Assembly (NCBI RefSeq): GCF_000151665.1
Contig: NW_013171838.1
Span: 75,001 to 139,000, forward strand
Length of the DNA stretch: 64,000 nucleotides
From: Blastocystis hominis
Lineage: Eukaryota; Sar; Bigyra; Opalinata; Blastocystidae
Direction: 5' to 3'
The notes below the pieces were generated by a model. That model saw only the letters and a program-made list of their open reading frames with translations, made no database searches and had not been told where the DNA came from. A program made the position numbers and the translations under genes. Below, one piece after another: positions 11,922-21,894 of this stretch; position 1 is the first letter of the stretch; each line of letters starts with the position of its first letter.

Positions 11922-14900
11922 CACACTGCTCCATGTTCATCCAAAGCTCATCTGGTAATGGCGCGTTCACCTGGATCAATCTGTTCAAGTTCAAGGATTC
12001 TAACATCATTTCCATGACTGTCTTGGTCAGACCCAATTAAGTCATATTCAAAAATGTGGATTTTACGAATGTGGTCACCAACTCCAATGAAGAAGAGATA
12101 ACGATTCCTCCTGGATACTACACGATCGGTCAAATCATTACCATCCTCAACAACATGATTGATACTTCATTCTCGATATCTATGAAGGCTTCGAGTTATG
12201 GGTGTATTTATATCCAGTCCACACACACGATTGATTTCACCAATGCTCCGGATATTTGAGAAATCCTCGGTTTGGAAGGACAAATGGTCATTCTACCTGC
12301 TTCGTTCTATGGATCGAACGTGATTGATATCACGCGAAATCGACAAGTGATCCAGGTCTACTCGACGATCGTACGATCATCAGACCTGAAGATTGCCAAC
12401 CAGAACAGCAACCTGTTCACCACAATGATCATTGACGATCCCGAGGTTAATTACCTCCACACCGTGGAAGACATCTGCATTCCCATGATAACCCGATTCG
12501 ATCGATTGATGTTCGTGTTCCGCGATATGGATGGCAAGATGATGCGATTGAACGGCGAATTCGAACTCCAGTTGATGATAGAAGATGTGTATGATGAAGT
12601 GCCTTCCTCAATTCTACCGATGAACTAGTTCAGTACAATGGAAATGTTCGGCAATACCACGAAGAAGGAAGTAAGGCTGGACAATCCTCTTTCATTCGAC
12701 CAGTGCTACATCTCGTCTGTGTCGTTGTATACGGACTTCGTGTTGCACAACGTGCCGACTGACCTCGTGGTGCTAATCAATGCCAGAAACACATCACAAG
12801 AAGCGTGAATACCTCGCGGCGCCTACGACATCGAGACGATCATTGCAAAGCTGAATGCGAGTGATGCCCTGTTCGAATTGGTGTATAGCGGTGAGAATGT
12901 ATTCCATATCACAGTGAATCCTTTCTACACAATTGATTTCACTCGTGCTCCCGAGATCCAATCGATCCTCGGATACGAATCGGATACACTAGTAAAAGGA
13001 GTGGACAACCCGCGACGATACTATTTGTCTTCCTCGTGTAACCAGGTGGTTGTTACTGATGGCAAGGACTCGCACGTGCTAACAATGCCTACTGGATACT
13101 ACACGTTCTCTGAGTTCATCGAGGCTATCGGTGTCGAGATGGTGAATGTGCTTCCTCTCATATCAATGACGATCGAGGATGACCATGTACGATTCAATGA
13201 TCAATCCAACAGTTGGTATTTCGATCGAACCAGTATTGACACGACGATCGATGGTTTTGGTTGGACTCCATGGTTCAAACTGTCACCATCGACTCGCAAT
13301 TTGTGCATTGAGCGTCCTGTTGATACTGTGTTTGATCCCAGTGGACTGTCTCTACCCGATACGACGAATGATCAAGGTCTTGGAGGTCATGCATACATAG
13401 ACCCGAACACCCACATTGAATACGACTGGCAATTGTGTACGAGTGATTACCGATTCCTGGTCAAGCCCTATGCGTCGTACACGATGACGAATAGCTGACG
13501 GTTCAGTACTCGATAGTGGCGAGTTTTATATCACTGAGGACACGACTACATCACTCACCATGAACTCCTTGACGACCATGTGTTTCATTGAACTCAATGC
13601 TCGATATGCGGAGATCATGGAACTGCCTCCATCTCATCAGGATACGATTGCATGGACAGTGAAAAACAATGGAGATACTATGTCATGGATTGCGAAGGAT
13701 TACGCACCAGAACTGGAATTGAGTATCACATCGGACATCACAGGTGACTTGGTGTCAGCGAATGATTCCTCGATCGGTCTATGGTACTCCAAGGACTGCA
13801 GGTATAATAAGGAGGTGTACATTGATACAACGAATTTCATACTCGACGTACGAGGCTGTGGCGAAAAACCTTTCACAATCCAAACGAGGTCATTACAATG
13901 CTATTGATCTCGTAACCATGATTGCTGATGTGATAAACGAAATATACGTTGCAGTATCTCTCGGATTGTACTTAATATACGTGAATGAAAACCATGATGG
14001 TCGAGTACGAATGGGATGCCAAAATGGTTCAGAACCATGATTCAAAATGATTTGTGACAACCCATTTTTCGAGTTTATCTCCGGTCCATACGCGGAACCT
14101 GTCGGTGTGTATCTGTTTTGCTATTTCGAGTTTCATCGCGACTGGCATATCCGGATACCTGAGTTAACAACGCCTAGCAAATTTGCGTCCGCGGTATACA
14201 AAGGTTTGGTTTGGTTGGAACAATCTTGGAAGTCCCTAATAGTGGGTACACGTACTCGGATCGCCAAGTGAGCATAGCGTTCAATCGGCTTTCACGAGTC
14301 AATATTGCCTCTTCGGCAGTATTGCTCGATGAGGATGGACATGGTTCATTTCCACTATTTGTGTCGGATGGCTTCATTGAATGGGAACAACATCAATCCT
14401 ACATGACTCACACCACGATTCGCTTTCCGTACGGAGTGATGATACTGGACAACGAAGAATCGTAAAACCTCGTCGCCACGGGGAAGCTTTGTTTCCCCTT
14501 GATGTCGAAGAGACATCCATAGCCTACACAGCAGATACGGTGATCCACACGTTGTCCATTCCATCACGTGTAAGCCAAGCTGGCTTGGTGTAGAACATGA
14601 ACCAGTGTTTTGACGCGGCTGCACTGGACATACAGTAGATACCTGAAGCAGATGGCTACTACATTCACGCTGACTATGTGTTCTCGTTGAATGACAACCT
14701 TGGCACAATCATACCTGCTTCATGATCGCAATCGCACACCTGGCGCATCCCTTACGACGATGGAGCATCTATATCAACTATGGTCCGATGGTTGTCGAGT
14801 ATCCTGTCGATATCACGAGTGGTCTATCGAACATCCGTCTGTATTGCAACATTGTGAAAAGCAAGACGATACCTCTGCTTGTGAATGTCCCTATGGACAG

Positions 14901-15060
14901 TTTGTACAAGAACTACTTCTACAAAAACAGCATGTTGATTCGATGTTCCGAGTTGTTGGACCGAATCGAATATGAGTGGAAAGACGAGAATAATGAACTA
15001 CTCTCATTCATCGGAAACATCTATCTGTTGATTGGATTCACCGTCATAGTCAATAAATGA
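11922..15060 (+). pseudogene. Large multi-module structural (penton/minor-capsid-type) protein, decayed
   Basis: This is the equivalent of P2 34658-37734 and the start of P3 57181-58224. Recognisable modules carry the pattern IPPGYYTIGQII...ILN, then a short strand and FTNAPDI or LGYE, ending in segments like LMFVFRDMDGKMMRL. Open pieces fall in several frames (12056-12628, 12878-13498, 13560-13907, 14211-14465, 14722-15060). Comparison with the other copies shows stop-creating changes: CGA to TGA at about 12256, CAG to TAG at about 12627, TGG to TAG twice (about 14591 and 14634) and GGA to TGA at about 14723. There are also frameshifts near 13490 and 14460. The start codon is damaged (the other copies begin MHYSM). 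The gene is not functional as one protein. Confidence 0.8.
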
Positions 15061-15395
15061 ATCTAGTATTCAACATCGATAAGACATTCGAACACGAGTT
15101 TACGAGTAACAATCTCATCAAAAGCGATTTATTGATCGAGCGGATATCGATGAAAGGAGAATCGTCAGGTACCTGCCTTGTCCTTGACCGAGTTAACAAC
15201 ATGCAAGAGCACAAACAGTCTCCGTTGACTGTATTAAATAAGCGGTATACGGCGAATGCCTATCTAAATGTCGTGGTACCCAAGAGTCGCAAATGGCGAT
15301 TCTATCTCATGGACAAGAATGGTCTGTACTTCAAAGTGAAATGGCCAATCACGGTTTGCATTCATTTCAGTGTTGTATATGAATCGAAGCTATAG
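15057..15395 (+). CDS. Small structural protein of the Polinton capsid module
   Basis: A 112-residue protein whose start overlaps the end of the preceding pseudogene (ATGA). It matches the 110-residue P2 protein at 34329-34661 along its length. The C-terminal part (WRFYLMDKNG...PITVCIHF) has the same strand pattern that closes the larger structural proteins of this element, so it is probably a minor capsid or spike component. No catalytic motif is seen. It overlaps the next gene by 17 nt if that gene starts at ATG 15379, suggesting translational coupling or simply compact packing. Confidence 0.6.
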   Translation: MNLVFNIDKTFEHEFTSNNLIKSDLLIERISMKGESSGTCLVLDRVNNMQEHKQSPLTVLNKRYTANAYLNVVVPKSRKWRFYLMDKNGLYFKVKWPITVCIHFSVVYESKL

Positions 15396-16077
15396 TCGTA
15401 GCTATCCCGTGAGTGTGATTAATCACAATACCATCATTCCCAAGAACAATGCTCGATACCACGAGACATTCAATACAGTGATAATGCCTCGTGACAATGT
15501 GTACAAGTTCACTTCCATCACTTCCAAGATCGATACCACTTCTCTCTGGAACATCCTTGCTATGAATGTGGTGAAAGTGATGAATAACCAAGGATACGAA
15601 ATGACCTACAATGTTGGTGCTGGCTACTACACGATCGACGAATTGTGCAATGCCATCGCTGGCTCGATTGCGATCAATAACAACAACCAGGCATACATGG
15701 TCACTGAGAATGCTCAATCGATCGACCTGAGTGGTGCATCCGACATTGCGAACATCCTGAAACTGGAAGGCTTCCTAACACCTACTACCATCGCGAGTGA
15801 ACCCTACGACATCACGAACGGCATGAGCGTGATCCGAGTCTACAGTAGTATCAATGCTCAAACATTCGGTCTGAAGAGTCCGCTGATCGATAACCTGATT
15901 CATGTATCGATGGGACTGAACAACATGATCACCTGGGACAACCTATCGATCGATGTGATTGAACAATCGAACTTGGGTTCCATTGATTGGTTACTGACAG
16001 ATACGAATGACCGTCCGATCTCCTTGAATTCGAATGTCTACATCTCATTCACGATATCTTGTTACACCCCTAAGTAA
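15379..16077 (+). CDS. Minor-capsid/penton-type protein, single GYYT module
   Basis: About 232 residues. The core reads GAGYYTIDELCNAI, then an AQSIDLSGASDIANILKLEGF segment, then MSVIRVYSSINAQTFGL and a terminal WLLTDTNDRPISLNSN...YISF strand set. This order (GxYxxxELxxxL, LSxxLxxLGF, VYxxI, a final D-x-x-G/N-RP-I strand pair) is seen in uncharacterised capsid-associated proteins of Mavericks in animals, which I recognise by pattern only. The P2 homologue at 33640-34332 is about 80% identical, and the central 60 residues differ most. ATG 15379 is preferred over the upstream TTG at 15370. No sign of decay. Confidence 0.6.
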   Translation: MNRSYSRSYPVSVINHNTIIPKNNARYHETFNTVIMPRDNVYKFTSITSKIDTTSLWNILAMNVVKVMNNQGYEMTYNVGAGYYTIDELCNAIAGSIAINNNNQAYMVTENAQSIDLSGASDIANILKLEGFLTPTTIASEPYDITNGMSVIRVYSSINAQTFGLKSPLIDNLIHVSMGLNNMITWDNLSIDVIEQSNLGSIDWLLTDTNDRPISLNSNVYISFTISCYTPK

Positions 16078-16125
16078 AGAATTTATGAATACGTTGCTAC
16101 AATTCCAATCATTCGATTCAAACCA

Positions 16126-16136
16126 CACAAAGTGAA
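16126..16136 (+). promoter_or_regulatory. Candidate element promoter motif ACAAAGTGAAA
   Basis: ACAAAGTGAAA ends 10 nt before the likely ATG (16147) of the first coiled-coil gene. The same block is found before the P2 homologue (about 33580-33590, reverse strand). Related copies, in either orientation, occur near 18420, 19850, 21271-21283, 31198-31207 and 60889. Its position close to start codons in short gaps suggests a transcription signal. This is inference from position and repetition. Confidence 0.4.
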
Positions 16137-16146
16137 ATCGAGAAAC

Positions 16147-17400
16147 ATGATGGACAAAATGTTGAATCGATATTTCGATAAAGTCGTTGAAAGTGAATTC
16201 AATCAACAGCGAATGAGGAGCGAACAATGGCGACAGAAGCGAACCTTGTTTGATTCGTACATGAATCTCTCACCTGCTGAACGTCGTCGTGTATCCGTCT
16301 CGGACATGCGTGGATATCAAATGCAGCGAATTGATAATGAGAACGTACTGTTGTACTCATTCGAGGACAATGTGGTCTACAATGTTAAAATTGACAATAA
16401 GTTCAACAAGATCATTGTTCAGTCTGTGAATCACGAGTTGTCTGATATGGAGAAACGAGCTATCTTTGATAATCCATTTGGATATGAGCCAGTATCACCC
16501 TATCGTATCCACTACCAGAAAGCAGAGGTTGGCAATGCACAAATCGTGAATATAACTGGTGATGTTGGAGTCAGAATCAACGAAATGAAGAATGCTGCTG
16601 ATGCCATATCGAATGCAGCTCAGCGAATAGGCGATAGTATCAATACAGTTACTCAACAGAATGCAATAATTCATAATGATTTTGATGGCTTGAGAGAAGA
16701 TGTGGGTGAATATGGTGATCCAGAACGAACATATCTATTATGGAATGATGACAATAGTACGGTATACATTCGTGGAAAAACAAACGAAGTGAAACGAGGT
16801 AGTCAGGCATACAATGATTTGGTATCTGCAAGTCGTGTTGAACGTGGACGATGGATGGTCAAACCCGAAGTACAACCTATGAATGTAACGAATGAGATCA
16901 CACAACAGATGGATGTGTCGTTTATTATCGCCAAGTTGGATGAAGTGATTGCTGTGATAAACAGCTTTGATATCACCACGAATCTTGGAAGCATTTATAA
17001 TGCAATAGCTGATGTATCACAACAAATCAAATTTCTGGAAGTTGAGAAGACAGGTTATCCTAAGATGTTAGAATTGTTGGAAGGTGTACAAACAAAATTG
17101 AAAAGTACGAACCAAGGAATCAGGTTGTTGAGCAATCGATATGCTGAAGTGGCAACAAGCATTGCAACAGGAGACGACAAGTTGATCCAGAATGTTAATA
17201 ACTTGGTAAATCAACAGAAGTCTGTGATTGAGGAGAGTAATAAATATTTGAAAGGAGTCGAAGCTCGTCTGAAAGGAATTGAAGACAAACCTGATCCTCC
17301 TGCAATTGCTGATATCCAAGCATTGGTTCCAACACACAGTGAAATGCGAATCGATGAATTGACAGAGTTCATGACGGAGCAATATAATGATATCTTGTAA
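16147..17400 (+). CDS. Coiled-coil structural protein (fibre or internal scaffold candidate)
   Basis: About 417 residues. A basic, Met/Arg-rich N-terminal third (NMMDKMLNRYFDKVVE, LSPAERRRVSVSDMRGYQ) is followed by a region with NITGDVGVRINEMKNAADAI and long heptad-like stretches. These include two related segments at about residues 270-290 (AKLDEVIAVINSFD) and 320-400 (QKSVIEESNKYLKGVEARL). The start at 16147 follows the ACAAAGTGAAA motif; an in-frame GTG at 16132 is less likely. The gene ends TAA, but the frame continues past it, with another stop, into a leader matching the next coiled-coil gene. The P2 homologue (32311-33570) has one nonsense codon. No catalytic motif. Virion fibre, scaffold or core protein are all possible. 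Confidence 0.55.
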   Translation: MMDKMLNRYFDKVVESEFNQQRMRSEQWRQKRTLFDSYMNLSPAERRRVSVSDMRGYQMQRIDNENVLLYSFEDNVVYNVKIDNKFNKIIVQSVNHELSDMEKRAIFDNPFGYEPVSPYRIHYQKAEVGNAQIVNITGDVGVRINEMKNAADAISNAAQRIGDSINTVTQQNAIIHNDFDGLREDVGEYGDPERTYLLWNDDNSTVYIRGKTNEVKRGSQAYNDLVSASRVERGRWMVKPEVQPMNVTNEITQQMDVSFIIAKLDEVIAVINSFDITTNLGSIYNAIADVSQQIKFLEVEKTGYPKMLELLEGVQTKLKSTNQGIRLLSNRYAEVATSIATGDDKLIQNVNNLVNQQKSVIEESNKYLKGVEARLKGIEDKPDPPAIADIQALVPTHSEMRIDELTEFMTEQYNDIL

Positions 17401-17480
17401 CAGTAGCTAGAGCGAAACAGCTTCATTCGGCATTTCGTATCTACTGAGTTGGAAAAGCATATGATGAAATCAACAAACGG

Positions 17481-18398
17481 TTGGTTGAATCATTCAATCG
17501 ATTCGCACCTTTGTTTAGAGGTATTTCTAATAGAATAGCGCATATGAATATGAAACTGGTGACTCTTGGTAAAGTTGTTAAAGAAGAGGGAAAGGCAACT
17601 AGGAAACAATTATTGGATGGTACGAATGCTCTGGGTAATCAACTTGCTGACATGATAACAAATGGATTCACTTCCATGAGTAGCCAACTTGCTGACAATC
17701 AGACTCAAACTAACAACCTGTTAACAAATGTTGGTAATGCAGTTGTTGATGGACATGCTCAAACTGATCAGCTGATTACTACAATGAGTAATCAATTTGC
17801 TGATACTCAGCTGTCCCGGGATCAATTATATCAACAATTGTATGAGCAGAATATGAGAGGAATCCAGAACTTAATGGATGCCATTTGGCAATCATATGAA
17901 TATTTCCGGAATCAGCCACAAATTCAACCTGTGATTGTACTGAACGACTGTCAACCTGAAAGTGTAAATACTCAAAGAATCACACCTCAAGCAATCGATC
18001 AAGTGAATCGAGCTGCAGCCTTGATTGACGCGTATGAAAGTAAAGATTCTAATTCCACCAAGGAAAGTTGGGAAAGCGATGATACTCGCGAAGATTTCAT
18101 TGCTTTCTCAAGTTTGCTTGCTCGCAATTTCAACAATCCTGTTTTCGCTCAATTTGCTAATGAACTTGGATTCTCATATCTCTTCAGGGCTTATCGTGAT
18201 CGAAATGAAGACCCCGAACTGATGAGTTTCTTCATACGAGTAGCTAATAGTAAGGACCTAACTTCTGATTATTTGAACTACATGAAAAACAAGATCAAAC
18301 GGTTTGCTGTCAATGTAGATCAACAATTCGAGCAATATCTGCAAAATACGTATGATACGATTAAGGATATGTTCATTACACAAGGTTTCAATGGCTAA
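17481..18398 (+). CDS. Coiled-coil, Gln/Asn-rich repeat protein (fibre candidate)
   Basis: About 305 residues from the first listed start. The true 5' end is uncertain: a coding-like leader that matches P2 begins near 17408, but P1 has lost one base around 17451, breaking it. Residues 50-120 contain imperfect repeats of about 15 residues (NQLADMI..., SSQLADNQTQTNNLL, TQTDQLITTMSNQFAD), typical of trimeric fibre or tape-like proteins. The C-terminal part (SLLARNFNNPVFAQFANELG, FIRVANSKDLTSDYLNYM) is globular helical and nearly identical in P2. The family is not otherwise recognised. Confidence 0.5.
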   Translation: MVESFNRFAPLFRGISNRIAHMNMKLVTLGKVVKEEGKATRKQLLDGTNALGNQLADMITNGFTSMSSQLADNQTQTNNLLTNVGNAVVDGHAQTDQLITTMSNQFADTQLSRDQLYQQLYEQNMRGIQNLMDAIWQSYEYFRNQPQIQPVIVLNDCQPESVNTQRITPQAIDQVNRAAALIDAYESKDSNSTKESWESDDTREDFIAFSSLLARNFNNPVFAQFANELGFSYLFRAYRDRNEDPELMSFFIRVANSKDLTSDYLNYMKNKIKRFAVNVDQQFEQYLQNTYDTIKDMFITQGFNG

Positions 18399-18437
18399 AT
18401 GAAGACGGACAATATTCTTTTCACTTTGCATGCATAA

Positions 18438-19413
18438 ATGGCAATTCCATTCACTTTTGGTATATCTGCTTTCTATGGCGAACCCGATTTCCGAGAACAG
18501 GATAGTGGAACGATCGTGGACCGACGCAAGACATTGAATCTTCACAAGGAACTCGAAACACCAGTACAACCAAAGTGAGCACGAAAGCGAACAAAGAAGC
18601 CTAAGACTAACAATGCTAACAATGGAGGTGCCATTGGATTCAAGGACACAGGTGGTGCCATTGGCTTCAAGGAAGGCGGTGCTTGTAAACCCGGAGGAGC
18701 CCTGGCATTCAATGAAACGCAATTGATGAACGAGCTAACCGGACTCAAGAAAGGAGGGGCACTTGGTACTCTTGCTGCCACGATCATCCCAGCGCTCATT
18801 CAGATGGCTCCACAGATCATCTCAAGCCTCAAAGAGCTAGTGAAGGGTAAGGAGGGTGGCGCGCTCAAATTCGGTGGTGCTTCTGCTGTGTTCCTCAATG
18901 GAATCAACCCATCCGACTACGACGATGTGTTGAAGACCATGAAAGCCATCGAACGACAAAGTAAAAACATCGAAGTCCGAGGTGGAGCAATGTACGCCGG
19001 TTCCAGTCGTGTTGGCACGTTCTTCAAGAATGCCTGGAACAAGATCAAAGGATGGTACGACAACAATGCAGACAAGTTGAAAACAATCACCGATATCCTG
19101 GTCAATGCTGGCACGAATGCCGCGAATAACGCGATCAACAAGGGTGTGAACTATGTATCCCAGAAGACAGGGTCGGATACTGTGAAACATCGCTAACGTG
19201 GTGGGTGACATGACAAAAGAAGGGATAACCGATGTCGCCAATAGACTCCAAGGAAAGGAAAGCAAAGCCGGCACTGGGTACGATATTTCGGACCTTTCGG
19301 ACGAGGTGAACGCAATGGCAGTCCCGGCGAAAAAAAAGAATCGCATCCTCACAGCCCTTCCACAGAACGAGAACAAGATAGAGAAGTCAGTGATCCGAAG
19401 GAGAGTCTACTGA
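18438..19413 (+). pseudogene. Gly-rich, membrane-active-type minor capsid protein candidate, disrupted
   Basis: The start (MAIPFTFGISAFYGEPDF) lies 10 nt after a TTTTCACTTTG block. The N-terminal basic part is followed by GGA-rich repeats (GGAIGFKDTGGAIGFKEGG) and a hydrophobic, possibly membrane-inserting helix (LGTLAATIIPALIQMAPQII), then a helical C-terminal region. This layout, directly before the protease, is reminiscent of adenovirus-type internal minor proteins that are protease substrates; that comparison is inference. P1 has TGA at 18576-18578 and one extra base near 19194 that puts the last about 72 codons (19198-19413) in another frame. P2 has a shorter, also broken copy at 30664-31193. 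Confidence 0.5.
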
Positions 19414-19424
19414 AGGAGCTCTAC

Positions 19425-19835
19425 ATGCACGGCTACATGAATGTGGATGCTGAACCAATGACTTTCGATGAAGTCCGTTTCTTGGCCAAGCAACTCGAGA
19501 TACCCGACTTCGATGTGATGGAATTGGACAAGTACAAGTCCTTGGCCAAGGAGCACAAAGAACCAGCGAATTGCATCATCTGGATACCCTTTGAAGACGG
19601 TGGTAAGCTCGGTCACTTTGTTTCTTGCTTCCGTGAAGACGACGGAACACTGAACTACCAGGACAGCTTTGGCGAGATGAATGACTTCCCGTTGACAGGT
19701 ACGAACCGTGTGTTCCGTGTGAACAAAGTGAAATACCAGTCGATCTTTGCCAACAACTGTGGCTACCTGGCACTCCTTCACTTGTACACGCACGACGCGT
19801 TGACCCGGCTATCCAGAGGTTGTAGAAATAAATGA
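19425..19835 (+). CDS. PRO: Adenain/Ulp1-type cysteine protease (capsid maturation protease)
   Basis: 136 residues from ATG 19425. The catalytic set is visible: H64 in KLGHFVSCF, D80 in LNYQDSFGE, Q105 in KYQSIF and C112 in ANNCGYLALLHL. This is the H-D/E-Q-C order of adenovirus protease and of the PRO gene of Polintons, which cleaves capsid precursors. It ends soon after the Cys helix, slightly shorter than adenain. An open, coding-like stretch in the same frame runs upstream of the ATG (DPKESLLKELY), so the real start may be further 5', overlapping the end of the preceding broken gene. It lies last in the plus-strand structural cluster, converging on the ATPase. Confidence 0.8.
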   Translation: MHGYMNVDAEPMTFDEVRFLAKQLEIPDFDVMELDKYKSLAKEHKEPANCIIWIPFEDGGKLGHFVSCFREDDGTLNYQDSFGEMNDFPLTGTNRVFRVNKVKYQSIFANNCGYLALLHLYTHDALTRLSRGCRNK

Positions 19836-20177
19836 ATAATAAACCCATTTTCACTTTGGTCATCCCGCTTATGTCAAATTGTACTTAGAACGCAATCCTT
19901 TGCCTTTCTTCTACTTGGTAGAATTGTCGCTAGAGTAGTTCTGCGTTCCATCCCTCGGTTTCTGTACGAACTGGAATTCCTTCGTGTTGATGGATTTGCT
20001 ATAGTCCTGTGGTTTGATTTGGACCGCCTCTTTGATGTCCAAGAGATTGTACATGCGGCTTTTGTCTCTCTTTTCCTCCCTTCTTGCTATACCTATGCCG
20101 AGTTCATCGGGATAACTTCGTTGTCTAGGGACACACTTCGTGCGTCCCAGTTCCTGCTCGCGTTGTTGTACTTATCG
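19836..20177 (-). other. Intergenic region with in-frame extension of the ATPase gene
   Basis: On the minus strand the ATPase frame runs past TAA (20178-20180) and a second TAA two codons later. It then stays open for about 85 codons with plausible protein sequence (VQQREQELG, SRMYNLLDIKEAVQI, EFQFVQKPRDG) to TAG at 19911-19913. If the two TAA triplets were once CAA, the ATPase would have had a longer C-terminus. A TTTTCACTTTGGTCA block lies near 19849. This could instead be a separate small gene. Confidence 0.35.
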
Positions 20178-21251
20178 TTATTTCTCTTCCACTTCCTTCC
20201 TCTTTCGTTCATCACTCAATGCCTTCGGTAACTTCGATCGCATCTTGTTGATTGCCTGTTGTTTGCTACTCAGCTCGTATGGGACGTACTCGACCAACGA
20301 ATCGTCATCCAGGTAGTACCATCGTGTGTGCATGCCCATCTGGATATCACGAAGTACCTCGGACAGATTGGACGGTGGTGGTATCTTCATTTTGCGCCAT
20401 AAATCCTCTCGTCCAAGGATGTCATAGTACAAGAAGATTCGAGTGGCATTATCCAGAATCTTGTTGCTCAATCGAGAGAATCCTTGGAATGCAATGAAAC
20501 AACTGGTCTTTCGATGTCGACTCATGCAAGCCATGGTGTCCATGAAGTTCACCACCCAGTGATCGTTCGGCTTCGTGTACAGGTCGTCGAAGATGTAGAT
20601 GGACGGATATGTGGTGTCGTTGTAGATCGCCACACTTGATCCATCCACATTCAATTGTTTGTACGCGACGTCCTCGCTATCCGTGAATTCAGGGCATACT
20701 TCTCTGTCATTGTTGATCCATTGTGTCTTGATGCCTGCTTTGTTGGCGACATGTTTGAGCACTTGTGGACACTTGTTTTCATAGCTCACCTTCCCCATGA
20801 AGAAGCAGATCTTATCGAACGAGTGAGGTATCTCGTAGAACAACTGGTTGATGAGGAACGACTTGCCCGACTTGGAAGGAGCAATGATGAGCGTGAATTG
20901 ATTGAGGAATGTGTCCTGACAATCAAGTTCCCAATCGAACTTCATAATGCGCATGCTTTCCTTGTTCTGTCGAAGATCCTGCAACTGTTCATCAATGGTT
21001 TGCTCTGGTTGGATATAGTCGGCTAGTTCTCGCAGTATTTTGGCATATTGCTTGCTCTTCTCTTCATCGGTTTCATTCTCCATCCGTTGTTTGATGGTAT
21101 CCTGCATTACTTCGGCTTGATTGAGCGTATTGTCTGTTCTTCTCGTCAATCGTTTGTTGTTATACGGACATCGATGATTGAGTCGTCTTATTCGATTCTT
21201 AATGGCGAGCAATGTTGTATCAATGTTGGGAATGTACGGACTATCTTCCAT
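20178..21251 (-). CDS. ATP: FtsK/HerA-superfamily genome-packaging ATPase (A32-like)
   Basis: 357 residues. The Walker A motif is APSKSGKS (residues 124-131) and Walker B is IYIFDDLY (218-225). A polar segment after strand 4 reads MSRHRKTSCFIAFQGFSRL, consistent with a sensor/arginine region. This fits the poxvirus A32 / Polinton packaging ATPase group that pumps DNA into capsids. A coiled, acidic/basic helical N-terminal region of about 100 residues precedes the P-loop. It is transcribed on the minus strand with the next two genes; a TTTTTCACTTTGG block lies just upstream (21271-21283 in complement). It is open in P1 and absent from P2 and the visible part of P3. Confidence 0.85.
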   Translation of the reverse strand: MEDSPYIPNIDTTLLAIKNRIRRLNHRCPYNNKRLTRRTDNTLNQAEVMQDTIKQRMENETDEEKSKQYAKILRELADYIQPEQTIDEQLQDLRQNKESMRIMKFDWELDCQDTFLNQFTLIIAPSKSGKSFLINQLFYEIPHSFDKICFFMGKVSYENKCPQVLKHVANKAGIKTQWINNDREVCPEFTDSEDVAYKQLNVDGSSVAIYNDTTYPSIYIFDDLYTKPNDHWVVNFMDTMACMSRHRKTSCFIAFQGFSRLSNKILDNATRIFLYYDILGREDLWRKMKIPPPSNLSEVLRDIQMGMHTRWYYLDDDSLVEYVPYELSSKQQAINKMRSKLPKALSDERKRKEVEEK

Positions 21252-21319
21252 TTACTTTGGAATCCATGGTGACCAAAGTGAAAAATGATTGTCAGGAAAA
21301 AAATTCTGCTTCCCTCCCT

Positions 21320-21855
21320 TTACAGGATGTCATAGTCACATTCATTGTCCTTATCGATAACTCTCATCTGAGTAGCCGTAAGAGTTGCGAAAGAAATAAC
21401 ACCACCATCATCAGTTTCGAATTCCTTGCTCACTCCGGTTATCGCGATGTCAACCGTGGCTTCCTTGAAATCACGGAGAGCAATGCAAGGAACATCCTTT
21501 ATATTGATTCTAATGGGCTTCCTGTCCTTATCCATGATTCTCATATCTGGTCTCATTTTCACTTTGAACAAGGTTTCGTCATTATCATTCGAACGATAGA
21601 GAAGATTGTTCTTTTCAGTCGCATCAAGAAGAGCACGCAGATTCTCCGATTGCTCATTGGGAAGAGTGATTGTGATATCGTTAAACAGTTTCTTCTTGTC
21701 CCTGGTGAACTTTGAGTTGTCACCCACGAAAACAATGGTAACATCGGTGATCTTCTAAAATACTTGGCTGGGTCACCCTTCTTTCTGAAGCCGTCCTTGG
21801 TGAGAGAGATGTTAGAAGTGTTGGAAAGATCGAAAACCTGAATCTTGTTGCTCAT
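21320..21855 (-). pseudogene. Small unknown element protein with a 1-nt frameshift
   Basis: Two overlapping frames on the minus strand make one coding-like unit of about 177 residues. The 5' part (MSNKIQVFDLSNTSNISLTK) is open from 21855. The 3' part (NDITITLPNEQSENLRALLD ... NECDYDIL) is open from about 21750 to TAG/TGA at 21320. The switch falls in a T-run near 21755, where a single base would join the frames. It is probably beta-rich, with no known motif. Its place between the packaging ATPase and the capsid candidate suggests a virion or packaging role. I do not recognise the family; a programmed frameshift cannot be excluded from one copy. Confidence 0.45.
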
Positions 21856-21894
21856 ATCTATTTATATTTACGTTTTGAAATCTTTAAGTACCAC

